Of a DNA stretch of 64,000 nt, positions 25,015 to 34,035 are shown piece by piece. This DNA comes from JAKAXS01 sp041940525 (lineage in GTDB: Bacteria > Pseudomonadota > Alphaproteobacteria > Rhizobiales > Hyphomicrobiaceae). The stretch covers positions 1 through 64,000 of the forward strand of contig JBGTSB010000007.1 in assembly GCA_041940525.1 (NCBI GenBank), read 5' to 3'. Every line of letters starts with the position of its first letter. Positions within the stretch are counted from its first letter, which is position 1. The position numbers and the translations under genes were made by a program. Below the pieces are notes generated by a model, which worked only from the letters and a program-made list of their open reading frames with translations, made no database searches and was not told where the DNA came from.

Positions 25015-27711
25015 CTAGTCGCGCGATCGCAGAGCGGCTTGGGCTGCGGCTAGGCGGGCGACGGGCAGCCGGAAGGGCGAGCACGAGACGTAGTCGAGCC
25101 CGGCGTCGTGAAAGAAGGCGATGGAAGCCGGGTCTCCGCCATGTTCGCCACAAACGCCTGTCTTCAAATTCGTGTTGACCTTGCGCGCGTGTGCCATGGC
25201 TAGTTGCACGAGCTGGCCAACGCCGGTCGTATCGAGTGTCACAAATGGTTCGGCATCGAACATGCCCAGCCCAGCGTAGTTGGCGAGGATGGGCGCGGCG
25301 TCATCACGAGACAGGCCGAGGGTTGTCTGGGTGAGATCGTTTGTGCCGAATGAGAAGAACGCCGCGCCGCCGGGTTCTTGCGCGATCTCGTCCGCGCACA
25401 GGGCGGAGCGTGGAACCTCGATCATGGTACCGAGCTCGTAATCCACCGGGCTCCCAGTCTCGTTGCGCACAGCCTCGGCGGTCTTGGCGATGATGGCTGC
25501 AAGGATGTCGAACTCTTGCCGCCAGGCGACGAGGGGGATCATGATTTCGGGTACGACTGTCCGCCCAGCTTTTTTTGATGCGGCAATGGCGGCTTCGAAG
25601 ATGGCGCGCGTTTGAACTTCGGTGATTTCTGGATAGCGGATGTGCAGCCGGCATCCCCGGAAGCCGAGCATCGGGTTGAATTCAGTCAGCTCGGCGATGC
25701 GTGCTTTCAGTTTGGGCAGGGGCATTGCGAGCGCCTCTGCGAGTTGTTCGATTTCCCGTTCTTGGCGTGGGAGAAACTCGTGAAGTGGGGGGTCGAGCAG
25801 CCGAATGGTGACGGGCGCGCCGTCCATAATCGCGAATAGGTCAGTGAAGTCTCGGCGCTGCATTGGCAGGATCTTGGCGAGTGCTGCTTTGCGGCCCGGC
25901 TCATCGACGGCGCAGACCATTTCACGCATGGCCAGGATACGATCAGCGTCGAAAAACATGTGCTCGGTACGGGCCAGCCCAATACCTTCCGCGCCCATCG
26001 AACGGGCCTTCTCCGCGTCGCGCGGTGTGTCGGCATTCGCGCGGACCTTGAGCCGGCGGACACGATCAGCCCAGGAAATCAGCGTTGCGAAATCGCCTGA
26101 AAGCTCCGGCATGAGCATGGGCACGCGGCCGTTGAAGACTTGGCCGGTGGCGCCGTCGATGGTGATGGTGTCGCCCTTTATCAGGCGCCGTGCGCCGACG
26201 CGCATTTCGCCGCCATGGATATCAATCCGCAATTGGCCTGCGCCGGCGACACAGGGGAGCCCCATGCCGCGTGCGACGACGGCGGCGTGGCTCGTCATGC
26301 CGCCGCGTGCGGTCAGAATTCCAACTGACGAGACCATTCCGTGGATGTCTTCTGGGCTTGTCTCAGTGCGCACGAGAATGACCTGACGGCCCTCAGCCTT
26401 CATGGCTTCGGCCTCAGCGGCATCGAATACGATTTCGCCGGAGGCGGCGCCGGGTGAGGCAGGCAGTCCGGTGACGAGCAGATCGCGTGTCGCGTCCGGG
26501 TCGATCGTCGGATGAAGCAATTGGCTCAGCGACTGGGGATCGACCGAAAGAAGGGCTGCGTTTTGATCGAGGATGCCTTCGGTGACGAAGTCGACGGCAA
26601 TCTTGATCGCGGCTTGCGCGGTTCGCTTGCCAGGTCGCGTTTGCAGCATCCAAAGCTTGCCGTTCTCAATCGTAAATTCGACGTCTTGCATGTCGCGGTA
26701 GCGTTGCTCAAGCTGATCGAAGACGGCGCGAAGTTCACTCATCACTTCCGGCATGGTGGCTTCTAGTGACGTTCCCGGCGCGCCGGCAGCAATGGCTGCG
26801 TCTTCAGAAATCGGCTGGGGCGTGCGAATGCCTGCCACCACGTCTTCACCTTGAGCCTTCGGCAGGAACTCGCCGTAGATTTCCTTTGTACCGGTTGAAG
26901 GATTGCGCGTGAAGGCGACGCCGGTTGCAGAGCGTTCAGACAGATTGCCGAACACCATGGCTTGGACGCTGACGGCTGTGCCCCAGCTGTTCGCAATCGA
27001 GTGGGCGCGCCGATACACGATCGCGCGCGGATTTTGCCAGGAGCCGAAGACGGCGCCTATCGCGCCCCACAGCTGTTCGTTCGTGTCTTCCGGGAAGGGT
27101 TTTCCGGTCTCGGCGGTGATGGCTTGCTGGTAGTCCTCGATCACATCGCGCCAGTCGCCGGCAGTAAGGTCGGTATCATGGCTCATGCCGTTGAGGTTTT
27201 TAAAGTTGTCGAGCAGATCGACGAACAGCCCGTGGTCGACGCCGAGAACAACGTCAGAATACATTTCGATGAAGCGGCGATAGCTGTCGTAGGCGAAGCG
27301 TTCGTCGCCCGACAGCTTGGCGAGTGTTTTTACGGATTGGGTGTTGAGACCAACGTTAAGGATCGTATCAAGCATGCCCGGCATGGACGCGCGCGAGCCG
27401 GAGCGTACGGCGACGAGGAGCGGATTGTGTTCGTCGCCGAATTCGTGCCCGGTGAAGCGGCCGACTTCTCCGATTGCCGCCATCACCTGAGGCTTCAGCC
27501 AGTCAGGTAGACGTTCGCCGCTGTCATAATAGATTTTGCAGATGCTGGTGCTGATGGTGAAGCCGGGTGGAACGGGCAAGCCCAGGCGCGCCATCTCAGC
27601 AAGGTTTGCGCCCTTCGATCCGAGGATCGCGGACATTTTGGCGTCGCCTTCGGTCGTTTCCGTTCCGAATAGGAAGACACCTTTTTCCGGTTCCGCGCTC
27701 ACCTGCGCCAT
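25015..27711 (-). CDS. ppdK: pyruvate, phosphate dikinase
   Basis: Interconverts pyruvate, ATP and phosphate with phosphoenolpyruvate, AMP and pyrophosphate. The 898-residue enzyme has the N-terminal ATP-grasp region (GSKGANLAEMARLGLPVPPG), the phospho-histidine swivel domain (LTARGGMTSHAAVVARGMG, catalytic His), and a C-terminal PEP/pyruvate barrel (GTNDLTQTTLGLSRDD and TGVCGEHGGDP with the catalytic Cys). ATG at 27711 is preferred: the in-frame ATG at 27744 lies in the loop of a strong hairpin. It is monocistronic. Confidence 0.96.
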   Translation of the reverse strand: MAQVSAEPEKGVFLFGTETTEGDAKMSAILGSKGANLAEMARLGLPVPPGFTISTSICKIYYDSGERLPDWLKPQVMAAIGEVGRFTGHEFGDEHNPLLVAVRSGSRASMPGMLDTILNVGLNTQSVKTLAKLSGDERFAYDSYRRFIEMYSDVVLGVDHGLFVDLLDNFKNLNGMSHDTDLTAGDWRDVIEDYQQAITAETGKPFPEDTNEQLWGAIGAVFGSWQNPRAIVYRRAHSIANSWGTAVSVQAMVFGNLSERSATGVAFTRNPSTGTKEIYGEFLPKAQGEDVVAGIRTPQPISEDAAIAAGAPGTSLEATMPEVMSELRAVFDQLEQRYRDMQDVEFTIENGKLWMLQTRPGKRTAQAAIKIAVDFVTEGILDQNAALLSVDPQSLSQLLHPTIDPDATRDLLVTGLPASPGAASGEIVFDAAEAEAMKAEGRQVILVRTETSPEDIHGMVSSVGILTARGGMTSHAAVVARGMGLPCVAGAGQLRIDIHGGEMRVGARRLIKGDTITIDGATGQVFNGRVPMLMPELSGDFATLISWADRVRRLKVRANADTPRDAEKARSMGAEGIGLARTEHMFFDADRILAMREMVCAVDEPGRKAALAKILPMQRRDFTDLFAIMDGAPVTIRLLDPPLHEFLPRQEREIEQLAEALAMPLPKLKARIAELTEFNPMLGFRGCRLHIRYPEITEVQTRAIFEAAIAASKKAGRTVVPEIMIPLVAWRQEFDILAAIIAKTAEAVRNETGSPVDYELGTMIEVPRSALCADEIAQEPGGAAFFSFGTNDLTQTTLGLSRDDAAPILANYAGLGMFDAEPFVTLDTTGVGQLVQLAMAHARKVNTNLKTGVCGEHGGDPASIAFFHDAGLDYVSCSPFRLPVARLAAAQAALRSRD

Positions 27712-27734
27712 GTTCCCCGCGCCTTGTAGGAAGA

Positions 27735-27755
27735 GGGCCGGCATGAGGCCGGCCC
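27735..27755 (-). promoter_or_regulatory. strong hairpin in the ppdK leader
   Basis: A perfect 8-bp GC stem (27735-27742 with 27748-27755, 5-nt loop) lies about 24 bases before the chosen ppdK start. An alternative in-frame ATG (27742-27744) is at the stem-loop junction. It could modulate initiation or mRNA stability. Confidence 0.45.
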
Positions 27756-27810
27756 GTAACGTCTTGTAAAGTGGATTGCGGCGTGCCGATATCGCGGCGG
27801 CGCCATAGGG

Positions 27811-28314
27811 TTACTTCTTGAAGAGGGCGCAGCCGACGCGCGCGCCAGCGCCTCCAATTGGTTGTGTCATGTGGTCGTCAGGCTTGGCGTGAATGACGAT
27901 CGCTGAGCCATCTGAGTCATAGAGGCCGTTGTCACCCTCCAGTGCCATGCCCGGTACGAACATCTCGGCGAGGACCGATCCGTCTTCATGGGCCCAGATG
28001 TTGGGTAGGTCGGACGGGTGCGGGCCCTTGGGGTTCAAGAAGCCATGTTCCGTTTTTCCGGGATTGACGTGACCTTTGGAATTCTTGAAGCCTTCGTCTG
28101 AACAATCACCATGTTCATGGATGTGGATGCCGTGTGCGCCGGGCGAAATTGCCCCTTTCTCCAAGGTGACGGTGACCACTAGTCCGTGGGGACCGCCTTT
28201 TGCATCGATCTTGCCAATTGGTTTCATATCCGCGCCAACAACGTCGACAGGATCAGCCATGGCTACGGCTGGAAGAGCGGCTGCTATAATCGTAGCGAGC
28301 AGGACTTTACGCAT
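27811..28314 (-). CDS. sodC: Cu/Zn superoxide dismutase
   Basis: A periplasmic enzyme that dismutates superoxide. The 167-residue precursor has a signal peptide (residues ~1-20, AAALPAVAMA), and copper/zinc ligands in HGIHIHEHGDC, GHVNPGKTEHGF and HPSDLPNI. The electrostatic-loop motif is AIVIHAKPDDH, and the terminal GARVGCALF provides the second disulfide cysteine. The start is set by AAAGGGA before ATG at 28314; a longer reading frame runs into the divergent tlyA gene and is not credible. Confidence 0.96.
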   Translation of the reverse strand: MRKVLLATIIAAALPAVAMADPVDVVGADMKPIGKIDAKGGPHGLVVTVTLEKGAISPGAHGIHIHEHGDCSDEGFKNSKGHVNPGKTEHGFLNPKGPHPSDLPNIWAHEDGSVLAEMFVPGMALEGDNGLYDSDGSAIVIHAKPDDHMTQPIGGAGARVGCALFKK

Positions 28315-28388
28315 ATGTGGTCCCTTTCTTGGATTGTCTGGTTTACACGATATGTTTGTGAACGTCGTCTTGCAACGTCGAGTTCCCG

Positions 28389-29198
28389 GTGGACCAACAA
28401 CACAATGCATACAGGCTTGTCATCCCCTTGACTGATTCCGAGCAGCACCAATCGTCTCGAAAGGGCCGTTTAGACCTCATGTTGGTCGAGCGTGGATTGG
28501 TGGCAACCCGTTCGCGTGCTAGGGATTTGATTTTGCGCGGTGGTGTCCGAGTTGACGGTCAGTCCGTGTCGCGGCCATCCGCTAAAGTGGATTTGGAAGC
28601 TGAGGTTTTGGTCTCCGACTTGGCCAAGGATGTCTCTCGTGGTGCGTCAAAGCTTCGCGCCGGGTTATCGGCATTCGGCTTCGACCCATCTGGACGTATC
28701 TGCCTTGATGTTGGCGCGTCGACTGGAGGTTTTACCCAGGTACTCCTGGAGGGCGGGGCTAACAAAATTTATTGCGCCGACGTTGGCCGTGATCAGTTGG
28801 CCGCTCCTTTGCGTGAGGACAAGCGGGTCGTTTGCCTGGAGGGTCGCGACGCTCGCGGTTTGACGGCCGATGACATTGTCGAACCCATTGGCGCAATCGT
28901 CAGTGATGTCAGCTTTATTTCATTGACGAAGGCGCTGGCGGTCCCGCTTTCCTTTGCGCGGTCTGGCGCATGGCTTGTCGCTTTGATCAAGCCGCAGTTT
29001 GAAGTCGGACCTGACCGGATTGGCAAGGGCGGGATCGTGCGCGATGAGGCTGCCCGGCAGTCTGCAATCGATGATGTTACGTCTTGGTTCGTGGCTCGGC
29101 CGGGCTGGCACGTCGAAGGCGTAGTTCCATCGCCGATCGAAGGCGGGTCAGGAAACAAAGAGTTTTTATTAGGTGCCCGTTTCGATGTCTCAGGATGA
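28389..29198 (+). CDS. tlyA: TlyA-family rRNA 2'-O-methyltransferase
   Basis: A SAM-dependent methyltransferase that modifies 16S/23S rRNA in other bacteria (sometimes annotated as hemolysin A). The S4 RNA-binding domain (GRLDLMLVERGLVATRSRARD and ILRGGVRVDGQ) occupies residues ~27-85. The FtsJ-like methyltransferase domain follows, with the SAM motif CLDVGASTGGFTQVLLEGGA and ALIKPQFEVG. The start is uncertain: GTG at 28389 is given, TTG at 28428 is possible, and neither has a strong ribosome-binding site. The 3' end overlaps the next gene by 14 bases. Confidence 0.92.
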   Translation: MDQQHNAYRLVIPLTDSEQHQSSRKGRLDLMLVERGLVATRSRARDLILRGGVRVDGQSVSRPSAKVDLEAEVLVSDLAKDVSRGASKLRAGLSAFGFDPSGRICLDVGASTGGFTQVLLEGGANKIYCADVGRDQLAAPLREDKRVVCLEGRDARGLTADDIVEPIGAIVSDVSFISLTKALAVPLSFARSGAWLVALIKPQFEVGPDRIGKGGIVRDEAARQSAIDDVTSWFVARPGWHVEGVVPSPIEGGSGNKEFLLGARFDVSG

Positions 29199-30420
29199 CG
29201 CTGTTTTGACGATTGATGAGCTCGGCGCTCAGGGCGACGGCGTGGCGAAAACGGCCGGAGGTCCAGTGTTCGTTCCTGGCGCCTTGCCGGGAGAAGATTG
29301 GCGTCTCGCGGCCGATGGCAGCTTGGTTCAGCTTACGCGTTCACCGGACAGGGTCGATCCACCGTGTCAGCATTTCTGGGAGTGCGGTGGATGCATGGCG
29401 CAGCATATGCCGCCCGGGCTCTACGCGGATTGGAAGACGACGGTCGTGCGGCAGGCGTTTGCCCACCGCGGTATTGATGCCCCGGTCTCAGACTTGCAGA
29501 CAATTCCAACGCAGTCGCGCCGCCGGGCGCATCTGGGTGCCAAGCGTACGGCGGCTGGCATTGTTCTTGGATTTCGCCGGCAAGGTGAACACGCGCTCGT
29601 TGATTTGCGTACCTGCGAGGTGCTGCATCCGGCGATTGTTTCGGCTTTTCCAGCATTGCGGGGGTTGGCATCGAGCATTCTGCCGGGGAAGAGCGACAGC
29701 TGTCGTGTGATTGTTACGCTGGTGGACTCAGGCCTTGATGTTGCGTTTGATGCCGATGGTAAGGAACTGCAGGCCTCAGTGTTACAAGCGCTGGCGCAGG
29801 AGGCTGCGCGCGCAAACATCGTTCGCTTGTCGATAGGCGGGCAACAAGTGATGGCGCGCGGACCTGTTCAGGTGACGTTGGGTCCGGCTGCGGTCTCGCC
29901 TCCACCTGGTGTTTTTCTCCAGGCCGTTACGCAGGCCGAGGCAGCGATGGCTCAGCGTGTGATGGCCGCCATACCCAAGTCAAAAACCAAACAGGTGGCC
30001 GATCTGTTCTGTGGGCTCGGCACCTTCACGTTTCACTTGGCCAAACGCTGGCGCGTATTGGCGGTCGACTCCGATCGCAATGCGATCAACGCCCTGGTCA
30101 GCGGAGCGAACGCCGCGAAGGGTTTGAAGCCCATCGAAACGAAAGTTCGTAACCTGTTTCAAGATCCACTGGGTCCGCGCGAGTTGGATGGGTTTGATGC
30201 TGTGGTGTTTGATCCGCCGCGCGCGGGGGCTCTTGGCCAGTGTGAACGGCTTGCTCGCAGCAAGGTGCCTACAGTCGTGGCTGTGTCCTGTAATCCTGCG
30301 ACGCTGGCTCGCGATGCGCGCGTTCTGGTTGACGGCGGCTACGTGCTGGAAAGCGTCATGCCCATCGATCAGTTTGTTTATGCCGCGCACGTGGAGGCCG
30401 TCGCGGTATTCCGGCGATAG
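29185..30420 (+). CDS. TRAM-domain RNA (uracil-5-)methyltransferase, RlmC/RlmD/TrmA class
   Basis: Methylates uridine C5 in 23S rRNA (or tRNA). The 411-residue product has an N-terminal TRAM-like segment (LGAQGDGVAKTAGGPVFV), an iron-sulfur site (CQHFWECGGCMAQH plus a later Cys near LRTCEVLHP), the SAM motif VADLFCGLGTFTFHLA, the catalytic cysteine in VAVSCNPATLARDA, and the general-base Glu in AHVEAVAVF. ATG at 29185 overlaps tlyA, so two RNA methyltransferases are translationally coupled. RlmD is the closest well-known model. Confidence 0.92.
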   Translation: MSQDDAVLTIDELGAQGDGVAKTAGGPVFVPGALPGEDWRLAADGSLVQLTRSPDRVDPPCQHFWECGGCMAQHMPPGLYADWKTTVVRQAFAHRGIDAPVSDLQTIPTQSRRRAHLGAKRTAAGIVLGFRRQGEHALVDLRTCEVLHPAIVSAFPALRGLASSILPGKSDSCRVIVTLVDSGLDVAFDADGKELQASVLQALAQEAARANIVRLSIGGQQVMARGPVQVTLGPAAVSPPPGVFLQAVTQAEAAMAQRVMAAIPKSKTKQVADLFCGLGTFTFHLAKRWRVLAVDSDRNAINALVSGANAAKGLKPIETKVRNLFQDPLGPRELDGFDAVVFDPPRAGALGQCERLARSKVPTVVAVSCNPATLARDARVLVDGGYVLESVMPIDQFVYAAHVEAVAVFRR

Positions 30421-30436
30421 ACCGTCCTTCAGTGTC

Positions 30437-31087
30437 TCATGGATAGAGATAACTGCGAGACCACGTTGGCGTGCTTGTGCTGTCGCGCCGGAACACGAGG
30501 CGGTCGTGAAGCCGGTAGGGGCGATCATGCCAGAACTCGATTTCGAGCGGTTCCAGCCTGAATCCCGACCAGTGCGGCGGGCGTGGTACAGGCCCATCGC
30601 CGAAGCGTTCGGTCTGGCTGGCAACGGCATCTTCGAGAACTTTTCGGTTTGGGAGTTGGCTTGATTGGTCCGATGCCCATGCGCCGACCTGGCTCAGGTG
30701 AGGCCGCGTGGCGAAATACTCATCTGCTTCCGTATCTGCAACTTGCGTGACTGTGCCTCGGATGCGGATTTGGCGCCGCAAGCTCTTCCAGTGGAACAGC
30801 AAGGCCGCGCGCTTCGAGGCAATGATTTCGACACCCTTCGCGCTCGTCAGGTTCGTATAGAAGACGAACCCGCGCTCTGGGACGTCCGCACTGTCCAGCC
30901 CTTTCAGTAGTACCATGCGCAGGTTGGGCAGCCCATTTTTATCAACGGTTGCCAGGGCCATAGCGTTTGGGTCGTTCGGTTCGTGTTCGTTTGCATCTGC
31001 AAACCAATTATTGAACAAGCTGAAAGGGTCGTCAGCGTTCAGGAAATCGGCAGTAGGCGGGGTGTTTTCTTGTTTTGTGTTAGTCAT
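30437..31087 (-). CDS. pdxH: pyridoxamine 5'-phosphate oxidase
   Basis: An FMN enzyme that makes pyridoxal 5'-phosphate from pyridoxine or pyridoxamine phosphate. The 216-residue product carries the FMN-binding stretches MVLLKGLDSADVPERGFVFY (start RMVLLKG) and FHWKSLRRQIRIRG, then SHLSQ-type SQVGAWASDQSS, and the C-terminal signature WHDRPYRLHDRLVFRR. It pairs functionally with pdxJ at 47774 in the deoxyxylulose-dependent B6 route. It converges on the rRNA methyltransferase gene with a 16-base gap. Confidence 0.96.
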   Translation of the reverse strand: MTNTKQENTPPTADFLNADDPFSLFNNWFADANEHEPNDPNAMALATVDKNGLPNLRMVLLKGLDSADVPERGFVFYTNLTSAKGVEIIASKRAALLFHWKSLRRQIRIRGTVTQVADTEADEYFATRPHLSQVGAWASDQSSQLPNRKVLEDAVASQTERFGDGPVPRPPHWSGFRLEPLEIEFWHDRPYRLHDRLVFRRDSTSTPTWSRSYLYP

Positions 31088-31251
31088 TTCAGCATCTTAT
31101 AGCGTTAAATGGTGGGGTCGGTTGATTGACATTAAAGGTTGAAGACGTTTGCCGGCATCAACGGATTACTTACTGATTTGCGATACTGAAGATTTTCAAA
31201 CATCAACCCGTTCCAGGCCATAGACGGTTCTGGCGCCCAAGTTTGTTGACT

Positions 31252-33795
31252 ATGCACAGTATCGCCCCCGCGTTGCGCCAATTCTTGTCTTTGCCTCAAG
31301 TGCTTCCTGGATCAGGCAGCATTAGCGGGAGAGTCCTGGCCGCGTCTAGCGTGTTGGGCATCGGGCTAGCTGCCTTGGCGCTTCTCCACCTTGGCTTCGC
31401 CATGGACGTGCAGCGCGGTCTGACGGGAACGCAGGTTGCGCAAACGCGCTTAGCGGCTGAATTGAAATTGCGCGCCGTGCATCAGGCGCATCGCGGTCTT
31501 ATTCTTTCAGCTGTGCAGAAAACAGATGACGCTGGCCGTCAGTCGCAGACGGACCTTGCCAAAACTGTTGGGCACCGGTTGGTCGTACTGTCAGGCGGTT
31601 TGTTTGCCTTGCGTGATGCTGCGCTGTCGGATGCGGTCAATGTGATGAACGGTACCGGGCTTGAGCTGGCTCAGGGTGGCGCTGGGCAATCGTTGTTGGC
31701 GGAAAAACTCGCAGCTTATCTTGGCGCATCGAGTGTGCTGGAGCGGCATCTGCAATCAATAGACATGCGCCGGCAAGCGGTCTGGCGGTCTGATGCTAAG
31801 CGCATGCATGCCGCGTCGGAAAGCTTCCTCTGGCAGAGTGGTGTTGTGGTTGGACTGCTCGCGCTCATCGCGCTGCCGTTGTTCTTGTGGTGGCTGAAGG
31901 ACCTGCTAACGGGCGTCAGACAGATGTCGCGTGCCATGCACAGCATCGCCAATTGTGAAACCGAAGTTGAGGTTCCGTCTACCGTCGGCGACGACGCCTT
32001 CGGCAAGCTGTCGCGCGCGGTTCAGGTGTTCAAACGCAATACGATCGCGCTTCAGCGTAACACCGACGAGATTCACCGGTTGGCAAATTGGTTTGACCTG
32101 GCGCTCAATAATATGCAGCGCGGCATGACCATCTTCGACGGCGACCAGAGTCTGGTCATGTGCAACGAGCATTACCGGGATATGTATGGTGTGCCGGAAG
32201 CGTCGGCGAGGCCCGGTGCGGATTTGGATGAGGTTCTGGCTGCGTGGTTTTCTGATCAAGAGAACGTTGACGAGCTAGAGCGTGTGTCGGCGGCTAAAAG
32301 CTTCCGTGACTCGATCATCAATGGCGGCGAGTTTGAGAGCATTCTGACCTTGAATGGCCGGACCATTTCCGTTTCTCTCAAACCCATGCCGGGCGGCGGC
32401 TGGGTTGATGTACACGAAGACATCACGGACCGCATTGAAACCGACAAGCGCATCCGGCGTCTTGCGAAGACAGATCAACTCACTGGGTTGATGAATCGTC
32501 AAACGTTTATGGACAACCTCGCACGCGCCGTTGGGGAGAGCGAAGAGGACAGCCAGATCGCGCTGCTCTTGATTGACGTTCGCAACTTCAAGCGCATCAA
32601 CGAAATCTATTCGAACGCTTTTGGTGATGAGGTGCTCTGCCAGGTTGCTCGGCGCCTGCAGGATACATGCTCCAGTGGTGCCACCATTGCGCGTCTTGGC
32701 GGGAACAACTTTGCGGTTCTTATTCCGACCGGTGCCGAGGGCGACGCGATGGAATGCGCCGCAGACCTGTGTATGAAGTTGCGCGAACCGATGGAAATCG
32801 AGGGCTATGCCATCGAAGTTGATGTTGCCTCGGGCTGCGCAATTGCGCCGGCACATGCTGACACCTCGGGCACGCTCGTCCAGCGCGCTGAGTTTGCTTT
32901 GCAGCGTGCCAAGCATGAGAAGAGCCGCGACTTTGTTCTTTACGATCCCAAGCTCGAAGAGGCGATCCGCGAGCGCCAAGAGCTGGAGGAGGACCTTCGA
33001 AAGGCTGCCGGTCTAGGGCAGCTGGAGATGCACTATCAGCCGATCGTGGACATTAAAGAACGCCGGGTAATCGTGTTGGAAGCGCTCATGCGCTGGAAGC
33101 ATCCGACGCGCGGCATGGTCTCACCCGCGGCGTTCATTCCGATTGCGGAAGAGGCGGGCCTCATCGGAGAGCTTGGCAACTGGGCGCTGCATCAGGCGTG
33201 CAAGGATGCCAGCAGCTGGCGGGATGACATCTCGGTCGCGGTGAACCTTTCGCCGGTGCAGTTCCATTCCGGCGATATTCACCAGACAGCGCATTCGGCG
33301 CTGCAAACGTCTGGCTTGCCCGCAAAGCGGCTGGAGCTGGAGGTCACTGAGTCTACGCTGCTGAACGATGAGGTTGGTACGCGCCGGTCTCTCAAGCGGC
33401 TCAAGGCCATGGGCGTGAAGATTGCTCTTGATGACTTTGGTACAGGATACGCCTCGCTGAGCTATCTGCGGTCATTCCCATTTGATAAAATCAAGATAGA
33501 TCAAACGTTTATTCGCGACCTGCCGCGCAGTCACGATTGCCATGCCATCGTTTGTTCGGTCGTCGCGCTTGCTGGTATGCTCGGTATGCGTACCGTTGCC
33601 GAAGGTATCGAGACGTCGGAGCACCTTCATCAGGTGGCTGAGGCTGGCTGCACTGGCGTGCAGGGCTATTACTTCAGCAAGCCGGTGCCGAGTAGCTCCG
33701 TCGCTGACACGATCCGGGATTGTGAAGTCCGTCTGCTCGACTATCATGTTGTCATTCAGCCTGCGGATCGGCCCCGGGTCCTGGGCCGGGCCTGA
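31252..33795 (+). CDS. membrane sensor with degenerate GGDEF and intact EAL domains
   Basis: A predicted cyclic-di-GMP phosphodiesterase of 847 residues. Two transmembrane helices (~26-48 and ~192-212) flank an extracytoplasmic region. A HAMP-like segment follows, then a PAS-like domain (~285-395). The GGDEF domain (~400-560) reads GGNNF at residues 483-487 instead of GG[DE]EF, so cyclase activity is unlikely. The EAL domain (~585-830) has EALMRW at 610, VNLSPVQF, DDFGTGYASLSYL, KIDQTFIRDL and TVAEGIET, all consistent with catalysis. The start is ATG at 31252, nine bases inside the longest frame. Confidence 0.92.
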   Translation: MHSIAPALRQFLSLPQVLPGSGSISGRVLAASSVLGIGLAALALLHLGFAMDVQRGLTGTQVAQTRLAAELKLRAVHQAHRGLILSAVQKTDDAGRQSQTDLAKTVGHRLVVLSGGLFALRDAALSDAVNVMNGTGLELAQGGAGQSLLAEKLAAYLGASSVLERHLQSIDMRRQAVWRSDAKRMHAASESFLWQSGVVVGLLALIALPLFLWWLKDLLTGVRQMSRAMHSIANCETEVEVPSTVGDDAFGKLSRAVQVFKRNTIALQRNTDEIHRLANWFDLALNNMQRGMTIFDGDQSLVMCNEHYRDMYGVPEASARPGADLDEVLAAWFSDQENVDELERVSAAKSFRDSIINGGEFESILTLNGRTISVSLKPMPGGGWVDVHEDITDRIETDKRIRRLAKTDQLTGLMNRQTFMDNLARAVGESEEDSQIALLLIDVRNFKRINEIYSNAFGDEVLCQVARRLQDTCSSGATIARLGGNNFAVLIPTGAEGDAMECAADLCMKLREPMEIEGYAIEVDVASGCAIAPAHADTSGTLVQRAEFALQRAKHEKSRDFVLYDPKLEEAIRERQELEEDLRKAAGLGQLEMHYQPIVDIKERRVIVLEALMRWKHPTRGMVSPAAFIPIAEEAGLIGELGNWALHQACKDASSWRDDISVAVNLSPVQFHSGDIHQTAHSALQTSGLPAKRLELEVTESTLLNDEVGTRRSLKRLKAMGVKIALDDFGTGYASLSYLRSFPFDKIKIDQTFIRDLPRSHDCHAIVCSVVALAGMLGMRTVAEGIETSEHLHQVAEAGCTGVQGYYFSKPVPSSSVADTIRDCEVRLLDYHVVIQPADRPRVLGRA

Positions 33796-33878
33796 CTTGT
33801 TGCCTATCTGCCATGAGGGCGCGAGCCTTTAGACGTTAGTCTCAGATCTCGCGAAGCTTTTTCTCTCACCCCACCGTC

Positions 33879-33907
33879 TTGGAAACATGATACGGCTTGT
33901 CTATAGT
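33879..33907 (+). promoter_or_regulatory. sigma-70-type promoter upstream of the OmpA-domain gene
   Basis: TTGGAA (33879-33884) and TATAGT (33902-33907) are separated by 17 bases. They sit about 130 bases ahead of the 34036 start, in a 240-base intergenic stretch with no other gene. Confidence 0.5.
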
Positions 33908-34035
33908 GCCTACGGGGTGCAAGTGGACTGCTTGTTATTTATGCCGGGGGGCAAAGTAGAGTAGGACGCCGTTTCGCAAGGCCGGGAAAACCGGTCGGAC
34001 ACGCGTAAGACGGTGCGAGTGGGAGCTTCTTTGAC

